From assembly GCA_002270565.1 (NCBI GenBank), contig NQMI01000093.1, positions 84,138-148,137 on the forward strand: 64,000 nucleotides of DNA, in the 5' to 3' direction. The translations under genes were made by a program, and so were the position numbers. The stretch is from Stenocarpella maydis. Its lineage: Eukaryota > Ascomycota > Sordariomycetes > Diaporthales > Diaporthaceae. Positions 57,830-64,000 of this stretch are shown piece by piece. Numbering within the stretch: the stretch's first letter is position 1; each line of letters opens with the position of its first letter. The notes beneath the pieces are model-generated. The model saw nothing but the letters and a program-made list of their open reading frames with translations, did not search any database and had not been told where the DNA came from.

Positions 57830-59596
57830 ACGCCCCCTCGGAGTAAAATTGTGCAAGAATGGTAGGCCGGAAAAAAAACATAGGCTCGGATGGTGAGTGT
57901 ATGATGTCTGTGGTCTGGATCTCCTCAAGATTCGATGGACGTCGGGGAGGGAGGCCTCAAAGGTCATTATGATGGTGGGTGCATCCTTGGTTAACCGCAT
58001 GGATGATAGATTCTGGCCGTTGTGAAGTTCGGCGTTCTTTTGAGTTCTGGCGCGTATTGCATGTGCCCAAGTAAACAGGCATGGATCAAATGACTGTTGC
58101 CAAAGCCCTGGGTCTGACAAAACTTTTTAAGACGACAAATTGTTGTTTCCAGTTTGTCTCGGGCCGGTCATACACGTTGAAGTGCCTCATGTCACATTTT
58201 GTTTGCCAAGTGTATCACTGGTATATTGTGCGATGAGTACTGTGAATCTAATTGTATGAAATGATTTTCGGCTTTCGCAAAATTCATGTGGGAGTGATCA
58301 CATCGATTCATCGGATCCTGGATCCTGGATCCGCGGCTGTGCGCGGCTAGTACATAGTACGCGAACAACCACGGTGAGAGTCGACCATAGAGCCGAAGGA
58401 TATTGCAGCTCACATTTCCCGAGAACTATGTAAATATTCATTGGAAGTGGCTTTGCCATCTCGAGAGTCATTCGCCCACTGAAAATGATCTCATGAGTCA
58501 GTCCAAAAACCGCTGTCAAAAGGGGGGATTCTTCCCGTCGACGCTTGCAAGGCAGAAATGCCAAGAAACAACGTTGCAGCGCTCGCAACTGTGCCACCCA
58601 ACAACATCGGAGCTGAAAAACCTGCCTTGCTTCGCTAGCCTAGAAAACCTGGCCCCGTACACGCCAGCCCCTGCACTGCCTCTCATGCCTCTGGAATGAA
58701 ATGATGTTATGATAACTTAGTAAATATATTCCCTTCCAAGGTCTGCTTTGTAGTATTTCCTTGCCGTTATATTCCTAGTACCCCAACCGCATACGCTTCA
58801 TGATTTACCGCGGGTGGGTTGAAATAACTCAACTACCACCAATACCCGCGGTCCGGGGTATTTGGCCCCCAACAATGCTTCGTGCATGAAGGAGGGAAGT
58901 CATCTGCCTCGGAGAAACCCAAACACAGTATGTTTCGCATTTGAATGTCCCTGTAACATATATCAATTTAAACCCAAAGTAGTTCGGCTTTTCCCAAAAG
59001 GCGCAAGTTTTGATGTGAAGATTGCAGCATAACAATTTCAAAGAATGAACACGTTGTTGCCTCTCGTACCCCCTGCAAACATGTTCCGTTCTACTCCAAT
59101 CTACCGCTGTGGATTCCAAGTAGACGCTAGTGTACTCCGAAAATGTCTACGATTGTGTTTTGCAATTTCACGGACACCCCAAAATTTCTTTTCTGCCTTG
59201 TGCTCATTCTCTGGTCCCAGGCACACTGAGACCCGTCGTGGATAGCGGCCTAGTCCATGGTTCCAGGTTCCAGGTTCCATGGCTTTCTCCTTTGCCGTAT
59301 TGCGTCCCGCAGATATATCATTTCATACGGATAATGACTTCAAGATCTCCTCGGGTTGTCCGCTTCGCAGCACGTTTATGGAACGATTACCACCACTAAA
59401 CTGCGCCTTTTCTGTCCTGTCTCCTTAATGCTGATTTTTTTTTTTTTCTTTCCAGACTTCCAGCGTGTTGTTGTACTGTATTGTTGCAAGGGATTAAACC
59501 AACCACTGCCCTTCGAAGTTGCCCAGGTGGGCAAGCTGGTCATGTCCTCTGCCCTACGCCAACCCTCCCCTCCAAGCCATGAACCTCTCTAACCAG
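57830..59596. other. Stretch with no supported gene
   Basis: Contains GGATCCT tandem units near 58313 and GGTTCCA units near 59263. Frames of up to 100 codons overlap on both strands and show no motif. Confidence 0.4.
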
Positions 59597-59678
59597 TCAG
59601 AATCGTAGATCAATCCAGGGCTCAATCCAAGTTCCCATTGTGTCTTCTCCAAGTGTCATCCCAATGGGCATTTCCCAT

Positions 59679-61301
59679 TCATGGATCCTGCTGCTTCTCA
59701 AGTGTCTCGGGCCAGACGACTTCCAGATCAAGACCACGGTGCCTCCGAACTGCATCCTTGACCTCCGCTGCAGCGCCCTGCATAGCACCTCTGAGCAAGG
59801 GCCTCCAGGCCTGGATTGTGAACTCTTCGCCGTTTATCCTGTAGGTCGCGGGATTGCTATGTCGAGATATGGCCAGCCTTGGTTGGCATGCCCTGCTGCG
59901 CAAGTCCAGTTGGATGGTGATGGTGCACTTGCTTCTGCTTCCCGACACTTTTGTGTACAGAACCAAGTTAATCGTAATGCAGCTGATACGCGGGAGCGAC
60001 TCCAATGCGACCGCAATGGCTAACAGAGTGGAGACTGGCCATCAGCGGTCGTGAAGGGGTCTGGTTGCGGCAGCGGAAGAAGTGTTGTCGAGCACATGCC
60101 CCGAATTGTGAGGACCTGGAGACGGGGTCTTGCGATGGCGTGGGGTTTATGATGATGCTTGACGAAGGTGCGCAGGAAGCCGGGGACTGAGTCGTTCAAA
60201 TTCATAATATCAAGACGCCAAATTCTTTTGCTCCAATGTGTTGTCCATTTGGCGAGAATGTCGGACATTTTTGTTCCATCACGTGGTCCATAATCAGCGA
60301 TTTGGAGTACCTTGAGACGAGGGCAGGTCTCAGGCGTTGGGAAAGTGACCCTCGGGACTGCACCTATCAATGTTAGCACGGGCATACCGCGGTTCAGGAT
60401 AGCTGTTGCAGTGTGGATCGACCGGGCCCAGGTCGATTCCCACATGCTCGCGAATTGACTGGAACTTACTACTGTTGCCATTTACTGCCATTTCGGGTGA
60501 GAAGGCAATCGAAGCGTTTTGTAAATTTGGCATCCGTCCGAGGAGGCCGACAAGGGAGGACGTAGTTGAGATCAAGCCTGTGAAGCCTAGCTCGAATCCT
60601 GAGAAACGCCAAATTGAACTTGCCAGAGGAATGTGCGAGAAGTAAGTGCTATTGGTTTCATCCATGCCTTCAATCCATGGCATCCTCCAGAAAGATGATG
60701 GCGCCTCAGCACGCTGCAGGTTGCGTATTCCCGCTATCTGTACAAGGAGGTCCAGCCCTGACCTTTTGACATCTTTACTAAAGGTACTTTTGGGGCTCAT
60801 GCAGCGGGCAGAATGGATGCTCGTCAAGATCCTGACAAAAGAATCGGTGATGAAGCAGCGCGCCTGGGAAGTAATTGTAGAGTCACCCCCCTTGGGGTGC
60901 ATCTTTCGGGCGGAATCAATGAATTCCCTGGTGATGGGGATGCAGATTGCCACCCCGAACAAGGCGTCGCAGCGGTGCTGTTTTAGAAGTCTTTGAAAGG
61001 TGGGAAGGTCTTCGGCGGTGATGCTAAGAGTACCAAACAACTGTGGTAGGCGTTCCACTTCGTGCTGCCACTCGCTGTGGATGGTCGCATATGGAGCCAG
61101 TCGGGGTATTGGGCGCCCATCTTGTGTCTGTAAGTTGGGGCTGAAGCCTTTCAGGAACTCTTCCATGATTTGGATCCTCAATTCGGCAGGGAGATCGCTG
61201 TAGCAGTGGAATTTATGAGATGATTCTACTTCGGTGTTGAGGCTGTGCTCGTTGTTGAGGTAGAGCTCGTGATCGCGATCGCGGTCGCTTGCTTCAGACA
61301 T
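59679..61301 (-). pseudogene. F-box-like (DUF6546-type) gene with a frameshift near its 3' part
   Basis: Exon 1 (61301-60470) starts MSEASDRDRDHE and has FHCYSDLPAELRIQIMEEFL, the same N-terminal pattern as the gene at 50.7-52.3 kb, then APYATIHSEWQHEVERLPQL. A 106-bp intron (60469-60364, GTAAGT...CTAAC...ATAG) joins in frame to exon 2. There the reading frame changes between PQPDPFTTADGQS and LLAIAVALESLPRISC around 60030, with no GT-AG intron to explain it. The second frame ends at 59679 (VVWPETLEKQQDP). The lesion is a one-base indel, either real or a sequence error. If real, the protein is truncated by about 110 residues. The function of the family is unknown. Confidence 0.6.
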
Positions 61302-61309
61302 TTCGTCGT

Positions 61310-62149
61310 ACAGACCACTGCCACGTTAAAGTTTGGGACTTGGAAGAGTGTAAATAGGTGGCGTTATTCTTGTCCCTTTCTTGGAAGGCTTCATGGTTGA
61401 CTGGAGATGTGACGAGATGATGAAAACTTCTGTCGTTTGGGGAATTGTAAGGGAAAAAGAAAAGAACCCCCCCCCAAAAAAAAAGAGTCGCTATATAGGA
61501 TCCCACTGGCGTTGCCTCTAAAACTGGCGGCACCAGGTGCCAGCCGGTGTATCAAGGCTACATAGGCAGTGGAGTATGATGGGGTGAAAACGAGGCCAGC
61601 TGCCCTGCCTAGTTCAAACAATTGGGCGGTTCTCGCCCTTTTCGGGGTTTAAGTAGTTACAAGCCCAGTTTATTTAAATTGCAATCGGGAGACTGATGAT
61701 CAGTAATTCAGCATTTTCTCGAGCAAATGCTTCACCTTTATCTCCTCCGTCTCGAGGTCGACGGACCACGTCAGGGAGTTCAAACGATGAGGTGATTCGC
61801 AGGCCACAACCACAACGCAATGGCTATATGGTGCAATTTATGGAGATGAAGTAGCCTGGGGTTGTCTACCATAAGATAGGCGATCCACCTTAAATATGCA
61901 TTCTTGTTATATTTATTGTGGATCATGTTGTGAATGAGGTACTTGTAGGGCAAGCTTCACAGAAATAGAAAACAACCAACACTCATCAACCCATTATGCC
62001 AAAGTGTACATACGCAGGTCACATGGTGGCCGATTTGCGGATGATACAATGAAGGCAGCGGATTAATGTGCCCATTTACGACCGGGTGAGCGGCCACTTG
62101 GTGGCGCATTTGGTATGGCGTTGGCCATGGCCGGAGAGAGGAAATATTA
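61310..62149. other. Intergenic stretch with no supported gene
   Basis: A poly-C/poly-A tract lies near 61465. No motif-bearing frame. Confidence 0.4.
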
Positions 62150-62290
62150 GCTGGTTTCGTTTTAATGCGGTTACAATTCCATTAAAAAAAATACACGGAG
62201 CTATATCAGTCCCTTTATATAGTCATCGACGCTTAACAATAAATTTCAGAACATAATAGCCCTAATTAAATAGTATGATGAGACTAGTTG
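62150..62290. repeat. Dispersed degenerate repeat, copy 2
   Basis: Partner of 26033-26205, same orientation, with CTGGTTTCGTTTT and CAGTCCCTT shared. It contains no open frame; possibly a MITE or SINE remnant. Confidence 0.5.
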
Positions 62291-62511
62291 AGACCAACAA
62301 CAAGCCGCGCGTAGACTAGGAACACCGGCTAACAGTCATACAGCGAAAGAAATCCGGCCTCATGTTCATAAAAGTGTCGAGAGTGCCAGGAAGAGTTAGA
62401 ATCGATGAGTTACTGCAATGCCCATGATGTTTGGTGTGGGGTAGGCCGGTAATCGAGCTTCCCATGGCCCACAGACCAAAGAGACAGGTCTCCTCCGCAT
62501 CATGAATATGT

Positions 62512-62807
62512 TTAGGCAGTCTCCTTGGCTGCTTCTGCCTTCTCCAATGGGTCATCTGCTGCTGAGGTAGCTTCAGGGTCCACGTCATCCCCTCCTGCGT
62601 CGGCAATAGCCTCATCCAGCGCCGCCTCTCCCTTCAGCCCATCCTGCGCAGCTAGTCCGCTCTCCTTCTTGTCCTCGGCCTTCTCAAGGGGGTCACCGAC
62701 TGTAGTAGTCGCCTCGGGGTCTGTAGGTTTACATTTGATAGACATTAATCAGTGCAACGGATGGTCTGGATATGACAGATTGGTTGCTCACCTTTGGCTG
62801 GAGCCAT
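62512..62807 (-). CDS. Small acidic protein, 74 residues, with internal duplication
   Basis: A 16-bp first exon (62807-62792, MAPAK plus one base) and a second exon (62720-62512) join in frame across a 71-bp intron (GTGAGC...CTACAG) to 75 codons with the stop. The protein is Ala/Glu/Asp-rich and made of two similar halves: DPEATTTVGDPLEKAEDKKE and DPEATSAADDPLEKAEAAKE. It has no signal peptide and no hydrophobic stretch, so it is probably a soluble, disordered or helical protein. The duplicated codons support that this is coding. Function and family are unknown. Confidence 0.6.
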
Positions 62808-64000
62808 TCTAAGTCTGAATGTTAATTTATGATTTTCTGGTGTCAACCAGACTGATGTTTCTATGTATGAAGAAGAGAAACGGAGAACTGTCTGTGTCCC
62901 AAGAAAAAATCACAAGTGTTGCAGAGCAGGTTAAATGTTTGTGCCGACGTCGATCACTGCAGCCGGACTTATACCACAAGCCACCAAGATGGCCAGTCAT
63001 GCGCCACGACGTCGTGTAGCGCACAAAGACGTCATTCAAGGTCACGATCCTTGCACGGGGAGCCAGTCAAGATGGGGTCACGTCAAATTAGCCTATTACA
63101 CTTGTCCTAGCAATGTTTGTTATCAGAATGTCACTGATAAAATGAGTGGAATGCTTGCCATGAGACGATCGTTGATTTTCTCTCAGAGACGTTTTGGATG
63201 TTCCCATGACTCAACTTTTAGGGCCAATGTCAGCAGGGCAGGGTCCAAGAACCACATGGGAATGCAAGGAGTGCTAATAATACAGAAATCATAACCAAAC
63301 CTGGAAATAAGACAATTGAACTAGGGATAACTAGGGGGGGAAAAACCTTAGTTCGGCTAGGCCTCCGAGCCAAGCTAGAACAGCCAGCCCCAGGAAAAAG
63401 TAGATTGGCTCCACGCATTTGTCAACTGTGCCGTCGAAAGGAAAACGAAGCTACAGAAAATCTACATCAAGTTTACGCCAATGGTATTGGGGCGGCTGAG
63501 CCGTGATACTGTATATCCTTGGGATCGTATCGATAATGTCGCTCGATGATCAGAGCAGCACGACATTGAGATCCGCTATAATTTGCCAACAATTCCGAGA
63601 GAAGAGTTTGTACATGTTGCTTCCCTCTCCTAGCAGATAGTTTTCCTTGGGTTCAACAGCAGCTACAAGTCAATACATGACGGAAATGACCAAGACTGCT
63701 GATTGTTATCTAGCTGTTTCTTAATATAATACCCAAGGTCCTCGCCCTTCTCGTCTGTCAATGTAAGGCCATTGCCCATGAATCTAAATCTATTTGGACT
63801 CCTGTACTCAAAGTGAAGTCCTCCGTTCTAAAGCTTTCCAAGATCTCTTTATAATGAAGGATACTGCCAGCATAAGTTGCTGTTACGTTGCCCTCAATCT
63901 TTCTGTTGTCTATAATATCCGTGGTCGAGGTCGGAGAAGGACAGGGTTGGTAGCCACTCCAACCAATCCACGATAGCTTACAGTGGATTTACTATGTTGA
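62808..64000. other. Stretch with no supported gene to the right edge
   Basis: Only short frames on both strands; no motif, repeat or splice structure was seen. Confidence 0.4.

Noticed and set aside
1..64000. CRISPR arrays, bacterial operons, ribosome-binding sites, rRNA
   Set aside because: The window is fungal nuclear DNA; no spaced repeat array or rRNA-like sequence was seen.

Overview
The window is nuclear DNA of a filamentous ascomycete (Pezizomycotina, most likely Sordariomycetes). The evidence is short introns of about 50-110 nt with GT, CTAAC/CTGAC-like branch sites and AG; fungal families (SAT4/rhodopsin-like membrane protein, fungal CoA-transferase III, hexapeptide-repeat A-T synthetase, F-box/DUF6546-like proteins); and an AT-rich transposon block whose substitutions are almost all C-to-T/G-to-A, as repeat-induced point mutation (RIP) produces.

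Layout. 1-1.3 kb: a decayed gene running off the left edge. 2.2-14.5 kb: a transposon graveyard. A DDE (PIF/Harbinger-like) remnant abuts a 9.1-kb LTR element (3351-12438, coding strand minus), followed by a Mutator-like transposase remnant. The LTR element carries a gag-plus-aspartic-protease frame, an opposite-strand frame of unknown function and a Ulp1/C48-like cysteine-protease frame. I find no reverse transcriptase, RNase H or integrase in it. 14.6-25 kb: recognisable host genes, each broken by one to a few lesions (epoxide hydrolase, beta-adaptin fragment, CoA-transferase III, a pair of paralogous unknowns), interleaved with small foldback elements. One of these is a 386-bp MITE with a perfect 9-bp target-site duplication.

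From 26.9 kb most genes are intact: an MFS exporter, a GNAT acetyltransferase, a SAT4-type seven-helix protein, an APC amino-acid permease, and a 1684-residue synthetase. The synthetase has an adenylation domain, a carrier domain and three membrane/left-handed beta-helix modules, the architecture of bacterial Pls-type enzymes. These five genes (26.9-42.8 kb) could form a small-molecule locus, but that is inference from proximity.

From 47 kb the content is mostly housekeeping or ordinary: NOB1 and NOP10 (ribosome biogenesis), two F-box-like genes, a four-exon unknown gene behind a 10-bp minisatellite, and two small two-exon genes that single-frame reading misses (57.4 and 62.5 kb). The stretches 42.9-47.2, 57.8-59.7 and 62.8-64 kb show no gene I can support.
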